Below the pieces are notes generated by a model, which saw only the letters and a list, made by a program, of their open reading frames with translations, was not told the origin of the DNA and made no database searches. The translations under genes were made by a program, and so were the position numbers. Positions 27,371 through 39,681 of a stretch of 64,000 nucleotides of DNA are shown one piece after another. Source of the DNA: Chrysomallon squamiferum (lineage: Eukaryota > Mollusca > Gastropoda > Neomphalida > Peltospiridae). The stretch lies in assembly GCA_012295275.1 (NCBI GenBank), contig CM022671.1, positions 4,953,565 through 5,017,564 on the forward strand. The letters are read 5' to 3'. The first letter of the stretch is position 1, and every line of letters starts with the position of its first letter.

Positions 27371-27859
27371 AAGGAATATATAATTGGTTAGGAAAATCAT
27401 ATTACTGCAGTTTAAAAATGTGTATTTTCCACATCAGAAATAATTTTTATTAATGAGCCAAAATACTCGATTTTATTTCATATACTGATATAAATATGCA
27501 CTTATTTATAACATTGGATATTTTTGTTTTTCTATTTATTGTTTGCAGCTTTCACTGTTTTTGAAATTATTAATAGAGATGTTATTTTCAATACATTTTC
27601 AAAAAAACATATCTATAAATATTTAAAAATTAAAAAAATTAAAAAATAAAAATTAAATATTTTTAGAAAGAAAAATAAATTAGAAAAAAATATATTTTTG
27701 AAGCTATGATGATAAATCCAATATCCAACATCTGCTGGTTACATAATGTGTGGGTGTCACATTCTGAATGTAAATGTATTTGTATACTGAAAAGTTATCA
27801 TGTGATGTTTATACAGAGAGAAAAATTAAATTTAGAAGGAAAATAAATTTATTTCTTCA

Positions 27860-27907
27860 TTTTATTATTATTTTATTTTATTTTATTTTATTTTATTTTA
27901 TTTTATA

Positions 27908-27941
<34 letters not shown>

Positions 27942-27950
27942 TTTTTTTTG
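27860..27950. repeat. TTTTA, (TA)n and poly-T cluster
   Basis: ATTTT pentamers, then (TA)n, then a T run of about 25. Confidence 0.95.
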
Positions 27951-28129
27951 TGCATGCTGTTGTTGAATGTTAGGATATGTGTTCTAATTAAAATATTAAT
28001 TTAATGATATTTTGATGAAAGATGAATTATAAAAATGCTTGATATGACAGAATCAGATTTATTTACTTAGCCACTTCTCTTATACTTTATAACAATCATC
28101 TATATATTTTGTACATACCTAATATAATT

Positions 28130-28860
28130 CATAATTATTTTCTAAAATACATGTTACAGACTCCTGACATACTTCATACATATGTTTCTAACATACTTTA
28201 TAAAGGTTCTGAACATACTTTAAAGGATTCCTAACATACTGCATATTGGCTCCTAATATATTCCATTTACAGATTAATAATACACTTCAGACTCCTAATA
28301 ATACACTTCATACAGGCTTCTAATATAATTCTTACAAGCACCAGCTATTCTTTAATCTTCAGACTCCTAATAATATAACTTTATACATTCTACTAATGTA
28401 ATTCATGCAACCTCTTACTACTCTGTATACTTCACATTTTATCCACACTCATAATTCATACATGCTCCTATCATTTTTTATATTTCAGACATTTAATACT
28501 ATAACGTTATACATTCTCCTAATGTAATTCATACAGATTTCTGTTATTCTTCATACTTCAAATAGACTCCTAACATGCTCCTATCATTTTTATACTTCAG
28601 ACTTCTAATAATGTACTTCATATATTCTCCTAAAATAATTCATACAGGCTCCTAATATAAATTTTACAGGCTCCTAAAATAATTCATACAGGCTCCTAAC
28701 ATAAATCACACAAGCTCCTAATATAATTCATACAGACTCTTAATATAACTCATACAGACTCCCAATATAACTCATACAGGCTCCTGTCACTCCTTGTACT
28801 TCCAACAGGTTCTCAACAATAGACTTCATACAGGGTTCCTAATATGCTTCATAATAGGTT
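28130..28860. repeat. 22-bp minisatellite, about 30 units
   Basis: Units like ATAATTCATACAGGCTCCTA. Homogeneous near 28640-28790 and diverged towards both ends. Confidence 0.9.
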
Positions 28861-28869
28861 GTTTTGTAC

Positions 28870-29110
28870 AGAACACTGCCAACCTGAAACCAATTCCGGC
28901 AGAAGTGTCCTCACTAAGTACTCAAGTATCTAAGTAACAAATGCAATTGCTGTGTCCTGAGGCAGCTGGCTTGCTAATGCAATTCCTGCATCCCCAGGCA
29001 GCTATCAGACTGAGAGCGGTAATACCGATGTTAACTGCACAAAGGTATTATATAACTCCACTGATTGGAAGCCAGAGAGCCTGCCCTGCGGCATAATCAG
29101 GGGAAAAAAT
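28870..29110. other. Possible conserved element
   Basis: Balanced non-repetitive block that contains two related segments of about 40 bp (GCAATTGCTGTGTCCTGAGG and GCAATTCCTGCATCCCCAGG, each followed by CAGCT). It then runs into AGAGAGCCTGCCCTGCGGC-like sequence. No exon is supported. Confidence 0.3.
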
Positions 29111-29194
29111 AGCTTTCTTGTTTCTGTGATGGCGGTTTTCTTTGCATTTATGTTTTTCGTTATCTTTTGGTGGTTCTGTTCTTTTTTTTTTCTT

Positions 29195-29198
29195 ATTT

Positions 29199-29237
<39 letters not shown>

Positions 29238-29283
29238 ATGTGTTTTCTTGTGAGTATTATTATTATTTTTTTTTTTTTTTTTT
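29195..29283. repeat. Poly-T runs
   Basis: Two T runs, the first over 30 bases. Confidence 0.95.
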
Positions 29284-29379
29284 GTTGCTACTATTGTTTT
29301 CTCTGAGAAGAAACATGATCATTTACAATTAACATTTGTAATAAAAGACATGTGCAGTATTTTCTGAAAACTGTTTTAA

Positions 29380-29600
29380 ATAATGGATGGAAGGATGGAC
29401 TTGTGGATGGATGAAAAAAAATGTGTTGACACCTGGATGAATGAATAATTGGATGGATATGTAGATGGGTGGATAGATAGATGGATGGATGGACAGAATG
29501 ATACTTGGACTGTTGGATAATGATAATGGGTTCCTTGGTTGGATTGATGAAACTGTGAATCACTGGATAATAATGGATGCAAAGATTAATCCAAGAAACC
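29380..29600. repeat. GGAT-rich degenerate microsatellite
   Basis: GGATGGATG units with interruptions. Confidence 0.85.
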
Positions 29601-30164
29601 ATGGATAAATGTATAGAAATATAGATTATTTGATGACAGAAAGAATATTTATAAAATTAACAGACAAAATAACTGAGCCATGCAAAAACACAGAGAGAGA
29701 CAAAAACTAAATACCAAAACCATTATTCATAATCATTAATTTTATCCATGAGGCATAAATAAAGACCCCACAGAAAGCACGAAATAATAACAGTAATCCA
29801 GTATGTAAATATTCTTCAGTAAAGTGCTGGTTTAAAATAAGTATGCCACATGCAAGAGAAATTAAAGCATCTCTTGAAACACAAAACAGAACTGAATCAG
29901 TAACAGAAGTGGAACACTAAAAACAAAAACAGTAATTTTATGTAAGTATTTTCAAAAATAAAACGTTATTTCTTCAATAATTTGATCTTTCATACAGTCA
30001 CGATTTTTAAAAGCTCTGTATCTGCCTTAACAATAAATAAAAAATTAATTATTTGGTTTGTCTAATTCCTATTAAGGCACTCAGTGTCTAATATTAATAA
30101 TTGATTGGTTTTGCTGCTGTTGTTTTATGCTAAATGAACAAACGAAATTACTGTGTGTGTTAAA

Positions 30165-30435
30165 CTGGGCAGTCAAGCAGTTTATCTCCAGTTTATCAAG
30201 AACTGCAGCATGTTCCGGTTCATTAGGTAGAGAAAGCAGCAGCCTGGAACACAATCACTGACAGTGTCTGTCCTCCTCCATGCACCCATTCTATTATTTC
30301 CTGTTCCACCCATGCAAATGACTGGCTCTTCAAAAGCAATAATATTTGCCTTCCTGTCTACAGAAATGTACATTAAAGATTCCATACTACTATTAGGAAA
30401 TTTGGGTACATTCCCTCTGTAGTCCATTTCTCAGT
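30165..30435. other. Possible conserved element
   Basis: Non-repetitive block (GCAGCATGTTCCGGTTC, GACAGTGTCTGTCCTCC, CATGCAAATGACTGGC with an octamer-like ATGCAAAT). It is open for 81 codons on the minus strand, with no splice support or known domain. Confidence 0.3.
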
Positions 30436-30499
30436 GAAATTTACTGATACAGTATTAATCAGCATGCTACACTGGGATCAATCCAATAAATACAATTGA

Positions 30500-31160
30500 C
30501 AGCCAACAGCCAATTATAGAACATTAATAAATGTGCTTCAGTGAACTAATATTTGATTCCAATAGACAGTGATAGAAAATAGAAAATAATTAACATGCTA
30601 CAGAACAAATATTGAACTGCCAAGGTGTACATATAACTCTGTGTTACAGTGAACACATATTTGATATCCAGCAGCCAGTGACAGAATGATATAAACAATA
30701 TGCTTTAGTGAACATATATTTGATATCCAATAGCCATTGATAGAATGTTAATCAACATGGTTTGGTGAATAAATAATTACTAAGCAATTGTTGAAAAATA
30801 ACAATAGTTATCTTTTATCTGTTACCCAACAGCTAATGATAGAAAATGTAACATACTATAGTGAGTATGTATTTTTTTTTTATATATCAGCCTATGATAG
30901 AAAATTAGTAACACACTACACTGAATATATATTTAACATCTTAATGACAGAAAAATTAACATACTATAATGAACAAATATTTAATAACCAATTATAGAAA
31001 AATAATTCTGCTACAGTGAACATATATTCAACATTCAAAAGTTAATAATATAAAATTATTCAACATGCTACAATGAACAATAAAATTTGATATCTAATAG
31101 TGATAGAAAATTAACATACTGCAGTGAACATATATTTTAAATTAAAGTATGCTACAGTTT
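30500..31160. repeat. Minisatellite of about 60 bp, roughly ten units
   Basis: Diverged copies of TACAGTGAACATATATTTGA, ATCCAATAGCC and TGATAGAAAATTAACAT. Nearby short ORFs are readings of this repeat. Confidence 0.85.
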
Positions 31161-31387
31161 GACATGTAATACTAACTGATATAAAATGACAGCAATCTCA
31201 TTAGGTCATACTTACAAGACAAATGATAACCAGGCACAATGAAATATCTGCTGTATGTGATACACAAAACAGCACTTGACTTGTAATCCTGGAAATTGAT
31301 TTTATGTAAATGTGAAGTCTATGGTATTAAGTATGAATATCCAAGTCTTGCCTTTAACTACTACATCTGGTAATTATTTTGTCACCA

Positions 31388-31460
31388 AGTTCAGTGCAGT
31401 AGAGGTTAAGCTTTCAGCCTAAGGACTGGTAGATTGAGGGATCAAATCTTAGCCAGAGCT
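31388..31460 (+). repeat. Possible tRNA-derived SINE fragment
   Basis: TGCAGTAGAGGTTAAGC and, 30 bases later, GGGATCAAATCTT resemble degenerate boxes A and B at tRNA spacing. Too degenerate to be a tRNA gene. Confidence 0.3.
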
Positions 31461-32253
31461 AAATTAAAACAACTGCAATCTTTCTTTTCACTGATTAATT
31501 ATCCTATATTCTAAACTATATGATATATGTGTGGGTGCATGTTTGTCAGTGAGTTGTATGTATCTGTCAGTCTGTGTGTCTGTCTGTCTGAGTATATGTA
31601 TATGACTCTGTGTGTATCTGCATAAACATATGTGTGTTTGTATGTGTATGTATATGTTTATAACTGTGTATATGACTGTGTGGTCGCTTCTGTGTGTATA
31701 TATGTATGTATATATAGTAGTATTTGTGTTGATGGTGGTACATAAATACACCAACCACATTGAGAAAGATGTCTCTTTAAGCTTGAACAATAAATAGACA
31801 GTGAGTGTGTCAATAATTATATATTATGTAGTGTTATGAATGCATGTCAGAAGGAATATTTATGCATACTTGCATCTCTGTATTAATATATTAATGGATT
31901 TCTGTCAATATCAGAAAGATGAAACAACTTGCAGTGGCTGGACAGAAGTCTGTTATTAAAGCTGCAAAGCACAGACATTCCATGAGTAGACTTCACACTG
32001 ACAGATCTCTCTGTGGCATAAACTACCAAGGACAACTAATGAGGTTGACATCAATACAGCCGAACTGGCATAACTTCAACAAAAATGCACATAAGACTGG
32101 GTAACAAAACAAATTTCTTTTCTTAATTAATCAGAGAGGGTGTTTTTCAATAGAATTCTCAAACTTTCGACCTTTCTTAAACAATTTTTAAAATTATTTT
32201 TTATTTTCATTACCATTTTAATTTGGTATTTTAATTTCTTATTATTTATTTTC

Positions 32254-32257
<4 letters not shown>

Positions 32258-32285
<28 letters not shown>

Positions 32286-32400
32286 TTTTTTTTTTATTGC
32301 TTTTTATTATACCAAATACAAATTTTAACATACATAACAGTATGTTAAATGTGTTGACAGTTTTAAAAAAAAAAAAAAATAAAAAAAAAAAAAAAAAAAA
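32258..32400. repeat. (ATT)n, poly-T and poly-A cluster
   Basis: (ATT)n ending in a T run, then two poly-A runs at 32366-32400. Confidence 0.9.
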
Positions 32401-32974
32401 ATCTAAAACACAAATGAAATAAACATACACACAACTAAAATAGTGTAAATTTAAATCACCTAAAAAGCCCACTGTGTAACAAAATAACAAGTAATTAAAT
32501 AATAGCAGATGTTTTATCTACAAACTCATTTATACTGTAGTAATTACATTTACTTGTGTTTTGTCATTCGGAAGATTTATACTCTGTGGGTGATAGCGCT
32601 GTGTTTAGAATTCTTGTCATAGTGAATTTAAATATAATGTAATAGATTTCGAAAAGTAATAATAAAAAAAATGTCATACATGTTAAAAATAATAATTCTA
32701 AATAAATAAATAAATGAACTCTGGGTGTAACACTGAATATATGCTTTTATGAAAATGTGTAATGTGAGGTTACATTGAAAATTTGAGTAATAACAATAAC
32801 TGATTTTATTTATTTATTAATATATCTCTTACCTAATCATTAAATATACTGATGTTTTGGGGTTTTTAAAAACTTTTTAATCATCTCTCATTTAACATTA
32901 TTATTATTATTATCTCAGGAACATATACATACTGAATCATTAATTTATCTAACTGTATATAAACGTTAATCATC

Positions 32975-33075
32975 AAAACACACGCACACGCACACACACA
33001 CAATCATGCACATCATTTTGTTGTTGTTTTACATACATATACATGCGCGTACACACACACACACAACACAGTATA
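32975..33075. repeat. (CA)n-rich tract
   Basis: Two (CA)n stretches with CpG interruptions (CACACGCACACG), just left of the promoter island. Confidence 0.9.
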
Positions 33076-33109
33076 CACACATACAAACTCTAACTTTCAC
33101 ACACAGACA

Positions 33110-33500
33110 TTAAAAACACCTGCGACTGCATTTCACGACGACTACGACGACTGAAACATCAACAGCGCAAACAGGACGTTCATCGCGCCAGTGTTACGTA
33201 CAATACGTTATCGACCCACGATCCAAAACAACACCGCGTCTGCTGTGACGTCTGCCAATGCTACAAAACGCCCGCTAAAAGAAAATGACAGTCTGTACTC
33301 ACCAAGCAGTTTACTTCATGTTATGCTGATGATTTCACACACTTAAGTCACCATCAGCGAAGCGAAATGTTCACGATAACGTGGCCAATCATGTATTTGA
33401 TCACAACAGCTTGTGAACGATCAACATTGGAAAACTATTGCTCCCACTCGAATGCAATACACCAATAAACAGTTTTAAGGGAGGTCACTCTCATTCAGAT
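33110..33500 (-). promoter_or_regulatory. CpG-richer promoter island
   Basis: The most CpG-rich stretch of the first 40 kb. It contains a cluster of GACGACTACGACGAC, ACGTACAATACGTTATCG and a CRE-like TGTGACGTCTG. The surrounding DNA is strongly AT-rich. It sits between the presumed end of the PRR11-like transcript and the gene-poor 33 kb to the left. Confidence 0.5.
33303..33480 (-). other. Probable non-coding first exon of a minus-strand gene
   Basis: On the minus strand this block ends in CTTG|GTGAGT, a strong donor at 33302-33301. It has no long ORF (ATG AAG TAA only) and lies in a CpG-richer island. A CCAAT box read on the minus strand (ATTGG form near 33.4 kb) supports transcription to the left. 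No further exon of this gene is recognised between here and position 1, so its coding part may lie outside the window. Confidence 0.45.
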
Positions 33501-34301
33501 TTCCTCTTGGGGACCTCTTTGGGTTCATATTTTTTAATGACTTACGTAGATCAAATCATAACTTTGTTTTTCATCGTTAAAATGTAGATTTCTTTTTCTT
33601 TACATTTAAATTTGTATAATTACTTTTATTAAAAAAAAAGTATAATTCATTTTCCAGTGTTCCCCATCTCTGTATGATTATTATTATTATTGTTGTTAAT
33701 GAAATGGATGTATGGACACTTACATTGTTAAATATCATAACAAACAATTTATTTTAGATTATTTTTTTTATTAAACCATTTAAACTATTTCAGTACAGGA
33801 AAATAAAAAGAAAACAACTATTGCATCCTAAATACACCCCCCAAAATAATCTTTCTAGATTTTTTAACAAATACAAAAATGTATAAATTTATACATTCTG
33901 TTTTATAAAATAAAATATGTACAGCTATGTATACACTTATATATATATTCTATTATTTCCTAAGAATGGCATTACAGTACAAAATTATACACTTACAAAA
34001 TAATACTCATAACATAATAATATGTATTCATTGTATATATAAGGTTATTTAATGAGGTATAACAGTATACAAATTTATACATTCCAGATTATTTACAATG
34101 ATGCATAGTGGAAAACTAACACACATGCAGACACCCATTTAAGTTTACATATAAAGACACAAACAAAAAATAGGTATGTTAAGATATATTCATACATATT
34201 ATTTCTAAACTACCTATTACAACACAACTATAAAACATCCCACCTATACACAAAGAAATACAACATAAAACCTCAAAATACAAAAATAAAATATTAGTTA
34301 A

Positions 34302-34302
<1 letters not shown>

Positions 34303-34334
<32 letters not shown>
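34303..34334. repeat. Poly-A run
   Basis: About 32 A residues, inside the presumed 3' UTR. Confidence 0.95.
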
Positions 34335-34336
<2 letters not shown>

Positions 34337-35724
34337 AAAAAGATTAATATACAAAACAAAATTCTAACTGAAAACAAATACCAGAAAGTTTCATTTACAC
34401 ACACTAACATTTTTGTAAATCTACATTATTAAAAATAATCAGATAAAAAAATAAATAAATAAAATATTATTCACTATAACTTGCATATAATCTATTTTCA
34501 GATGTATGCTTCACTTCCAACTAAAAAAACTCAACACACACACACACACACACACATATATATGCACACAAACACACACACATACACATAGTTCATGAAA
34601 TGATTATATTTGTACCTGCCGGATTGTCACCACTAATACTTATCTTGAATCCATAACACATCAAATGCTAGATATAAATTTAATGATCCAAACACGAAAC
34701 TGCCAAAGCATTAAAAAAAAAAAAATAAAAAAAAAAAGATGAGGACAATTTGGTAACAACTTGCCCTGTATAAAGAGACCACCTCAAATAAAAAGGGACC
34801 AAAAATGAAAGTAATAACCATTTAAACTAGTCTAACTTGCAACAAATAATGTTTACAAACAACATAATATACAGATGAATAACTAAATGACATTTTTCAT
34901 ATACCTAGAGACATCCAAAATGTGTTTATTTGTAGTTATAATTTGCCTGATAAATATCATAAAATATTTTCTAACTGCACTGTTGTTATTCCAAGTAAAA
35001 TGTCTCAAAGGAAAGAAAATTCATTTACAATTTTTTTAAATAAAATATACAAGTACAGTGTACAATTCTTTTATATAAACAACATCTAAAAACATACTAC
35101 TTCAGATGTAAACTCATAAAAGCAGGTGTTTTATGACAGGCTATGATGGTAATATTATTTGTCTACACATCAAAGTCTTCAGTTCCTTCTACAGACAACA
35201 TCCATCACACCTATTACCTCTATACACTAAATGATACACCTTCCACTGAATAAAGCAAACTGGACAAAAGACATTTTCAGTGAATCACCAAATATAAACT
35301 GTATATTAAAAATTAAACTGTAAATCAAAGTGCCTTTTTACAAAATTGGCTGAAACTAATTTAGAAGCCAAGACAAACACTTCAACTATGTTGAAACTAA
35401 AGCAACAACAGCACTAAATGCTTTTATTTTTGAACAGAACTGCTTGCCAGAAAACTAACATCTGTGTTAAACCAACAAGTGAGAAAGAAAAACAAACCAA
35501 TCCTCAATTTTATGTAAATTACAAAACACTTGTGTATTTCAGAACATGAATTAGTCAGTGAAAATAACTAATTATAAATGTTTTTAAACTTCGAACCAAG
35601 CATTCTATAAAGAATTTACAAAATTCTTTCAAATGCAGAAAGTAAATTAAAGAGAAAACCAGTACAAAAATGTATGAATCAAACAATAACAAGTTAAGCA
35701 AGAGTTATCTGTATTAGTTGTTTT

Positions 35725-35962
35725 TATATTCTGAAACAGCACTGTACTATAAACAAAGTGGTTTAATCCTATTTTCATCACTTTGTTTTATGCCTACAGC
35801 ATCACACTACAGGCAAAATGATTCAAACCAGTTTTCATCAGACTTTCTTTTAGATATACAACACCAAACTATAGACAAAATGATTTAATCCTGTTTTCAT
35901 CAGACTGTTTTATACATACATCATTACTCTATAAACAAAATGATTTAATCCTGTTTTCGTGA
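35725..35962. repeat. 60-bp minisatellite just after the PRR11-like stop codon
   Basis: Four units, 60-62 bp apart, marked by TTTAATCC or TTCAAACC followed by TTTTCATCA (anchors at 35760, 35820, 35882, 35942). They lie in the first part of the 3' UTR. Confidence 0.8.
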
Positions 35963-35997
35963 CACCCACAAATCAAACACCTGTCTGTGGGCGGAGT

Positions 35998-38900
35998 TCA
36001 GGGCGAGAGTGTGACGCTGGGGCTGAAATTCAAGGAGTTGTTCTGGCTCTGGCCGGCCGATGATTTCGGACTTGGGGTTCGGACGTTTCTGAACTTGTTT
36101 TTCATTACGCTGATAAGAGCTTTGTGCAGAGGCCCTGATGGGGCAAAGTTAGTGGGTCTGACTGGGGTCCCACCTGGCGACCTGAAATCGACGATTATAT
36201 TGAAATCAACAATTATATTGAAATCAAAGATTATATTGAAATCAAAGATTATATTGAAATTAACAATTATATTAAAATTAAAGATTATATTGAAATTAAC
36301 AATTATGTTGAAATCAAAGATTATATTATTTTTATTTTTAATAGTTTAGCAATGTGTGTTGATATAGTGTAAAGACTATTTTAGGAAAATTGCAGGGTTT
36401 AAGTGAGTAAATATAATGACCAAATTACTATTTGTATTTTTCAGTAATTAAATTTATTTAATGCAGATTGATGAAAGGATGAATTTATGTTTATATGTAT
36501 GTATGTGAAAAATATGTAGATATCCATTTTGGATGTGTGTGTTGTGCATATGCATGCATGCATGGGTTTATGTGTACGTATATCCATTTTTATGTATATT
36601 TTACTTGTGTTTGTGTGTGTGTTAACCTAAACCCATAATGTTTGAGTAGGATGATAAAAAATTATATGTTACAAAAACAAAGACAGAAATTCAGTAGTTC
36701 ACACTGAATTATCAGTCTGCTAATCCACCAAACCCACCAAGCAAGGAGGAGAGATGCTACCACCCACACTACATCAAGCAACCTTTGACCTACAGCTAGT
36801 TGCTGTGTTACCTGGTGATATCAGTTGATTTCAGTCTGGAGATGGGGTTCGATGACAACAGCTCTGACTGGACATTGGCCAGTGAGGTACTGGACTTTCG
36901 TAATCCAGTCGACCCATTAGTTCTACAAAGAAAATAAACAAATAAATAAATAACAAATCAAAATAATCAGTCATGTTTTCTTGCTCTATGAAAGTATTCA
37001 TGTTTTACTTCCAAAACCTAATAACTTTTTTCCTGATGATGTTTAATATTCATTGTTGCCACTGTCCATTTATTTAAAGGTGCATATTATTATCATAGGT
37101 TACCTGTGTTTTCAAAGATACACTATTATGAAAGGTTACAGACACGATCAATAGGTACATATTTTCAAAATGTACCCAACCAAACAAACACATTAATTGA
37201 ATGACTAAGGTTTTTTTTTTAAATTAATTAAAAATGGCTTAAAATTAATACAAACCTTGATGGCTTATTTTTCATTATTCTTTCAGGTGGAGTGGTAAAC
37301 TGAAAAAGAAATAAGTCTGTAAGTAAATACAGAAATAAGCAAAACAATGAGTATATCAATAAATTTATAAATATGCAATTAAAATATATAAGTCAATAAA
37401 AAATGAAATAAATAATTAAACTATATGTCAGTAAATATAGAAATAAACAAAACAATTAGCATGTCAATAAATGCAAGTCATTAAAGGAATTGTAAAGAAA
37501 TTTTAAAAAAATATCCTTTGAATTGAAATAAACACAAAACTAAAGCTTACAGATTTGTGGTAAACTACATGATATTAGTGTACAATATGGGAGCAGTAGC
37601 TGAAATCATAATCTTCATTTCATTATTTACAATTTGTTAATGACAATTTCAGTCAAGCAATATTTGTGTGTGAACATGTATCTGTACATGAAATTAATTT
37701 GTTTTTGTAACATATTTAAACCTAATACATTCACACAAGTAATACATAAGTGTGTGCAGAGGTACTCTTTTTGCATTACATTCAGACCTATCTTTGTTTC
37801 AGTAACAAGATAAAAACATGCAGTAAATGTTGTATGTGTTAAATTTATGGGTCTTTTTCCTAGAGAATACTAAGAATACAACATTAACTTGATTATTTCA
37901 ATATCCTGAATAACCAAATCCGTCCTAACAGAACATAAACAACAAAGAGGGATGATGCCCACCTCATGATCTGAAGCACTTTCTGGTGACGATGTCACCA
38001 CTCTGTGAAGTGGTGGTCTCTGCAACTGCAACGTTGAACTTGGAGGTGGGGGTGGAGGTGGCAGTGAGGGTGGTGAGGCTGGTGGATGTGTTGGAGTTGA
38101 GAAAGAATCATTTGGAGCTACTTTGGCAACAGGAATGGATGACGAAGACTTGTAACTGGATGTTGTTCGATTGCGTAAATATGGTTTGTCTGTTGATTTG
38201 CGATCTGCACCAGATGTTGAATGGTGACGTGAGCACTGCTTGTCATTCTTGTCACGGCTGTTGCGTGGTGGGGAGGTGTTTTCATCATTTGTCTGGGCAG
38301 CAAGCTTTCTTTTTTTTGCAAGACGCGATGAGAATCGTCTCCCCTTGGAATCTGAAGAGAGCAAGATTACAAATTTTTAAAAAACATTTCTCAATGCTTA
38401 AAACAATTTTTTTTTTTAAATGTATAATTCATTGGCCCATGCTGTATCAGTGTATGCCTTTAATTAAAATCAAAAATTGTTTTAAAATCTTATGTAAAAA
38501 GTATTTCATCATAATTTCAAACATCAACATTGTCTATTAAAATATATATATATATGTTATATTTATTTATTGTATGTTGTTGTTGTTGGTTTTTTTTGTA
38601 TGTATGTAATATTCTTTATCTTATCTTATCTTATCTTATTTATTTATTTATTGTCTTAAACTACAATTTATGTCTGGTATCAGACATTAATCTGAACAAA
38701 AAAAAAAGTTCACATTTCATAAATAATCTATTTAAAAAGGAAAAAAACTGATTTAAAATAAATAAAAACATCTAAGCAAGCTGGATTTCTGATCAATTAG
38801 TAGTTATATTATAATTATATTAATTAAAAAAATGTACAATGTGATTTAATGCTTGTCAATATGGGTATTTCACATACATACATTGCAATTATATTAAGTT

Positions 38901-39342
38901 TTAAAATTATTCATATTTAACTGAATATTGTGAATACTAAATTTTTAACCCTTTTTCTATATATATTACAATTATATTAATGATTCTTTTTTTTTAAATT
39001 ATTATTTTACAAAAGCATGTGAATACTAGGTTTTAACTCAATATGTATTTATATTACAATTATATTAATTTAAAAAAAAAATGTTTGAATAGTTTGACTC
39101 AGCCCATACTTACAGCTTTGAAATACACTAATTTTTAAAATTATTTGTATTTAACTAAACATGGTGAATACTAAATTTTTAACCCTATACATATATTGTA
39201 AGTATATTAAAAATATATATATATATTTTGTTTTTTACTCTGTGTATTATGATATTTATTGAAAAAAAAATAAAATAAAATTTTCCCAAAATCCTTTGAA
39301 TACTGAATTTTTTTTATTTTCTCCATAGTTTCAATGCAATAA

Positions 39343-39379
<37 letters not shown>

Positions 39380-39646
39380 ATTTTTAAACCTTGTGAGTAC
39401 TGGAAAGCTCGCGTCATCCCTCGTTTTAGCTCATTTAACTGAGTGCAAGTTTCATCTGATGTCACAAGACTGGCTTGATACTGATCACCCTGAAGAGCTG
39501 TCATCATCTTCAGCTGCATAAATAAAATTCTAATATTTTTTTTAATCTTCCACAGAAATATGTAGCTGCAGAACAAACTGACTATTTAATAGTAAACAAA
39601 TTTATTAAAACCATAATATTTAGACTGAGAAGAAAAATTTATGAAA

Positions 39647-39681
<35 letters not shown>

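Larger units (their letters stand above)
33748..35997 (-). other. Probable 3' UTR of the PRR11-like gene
   Basis: About 2.2 kb of T-rich sequence (on the minus strand) follows the stop codon with no other exon visible. It begins with a repeat of about 60 bp. Many AATAAA hexamers occur on the minus strand; the last plausible one is at 33748-33753, just before the promoter block of the next minus-strand gene. The extent is inferred. Confidence 0.35.

Noticed and set aside
28130-28860. Regularly repeated 22-bp units as a CRISPR array
   Set aside because: Units are directly adjacent without unique spacers, in a eukaryotic genome.
30182-30427. 81-codon minus-strand open frame
   Set aside because: No splice support or similarity; sequence complexity is better explained as a non-coding element.
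31919-32104. 61-codon open frame with balanced composition
   Set aside because: No splice sites fit, no domain is recognised, and the length is compatible with chance in a complex intronic island.
37986-38540. 184-codon plus-strand open frame
   Set aside because: Antisense shadow of the 389-base proline-rich exon of the minus-strand gene, running on into its intron.
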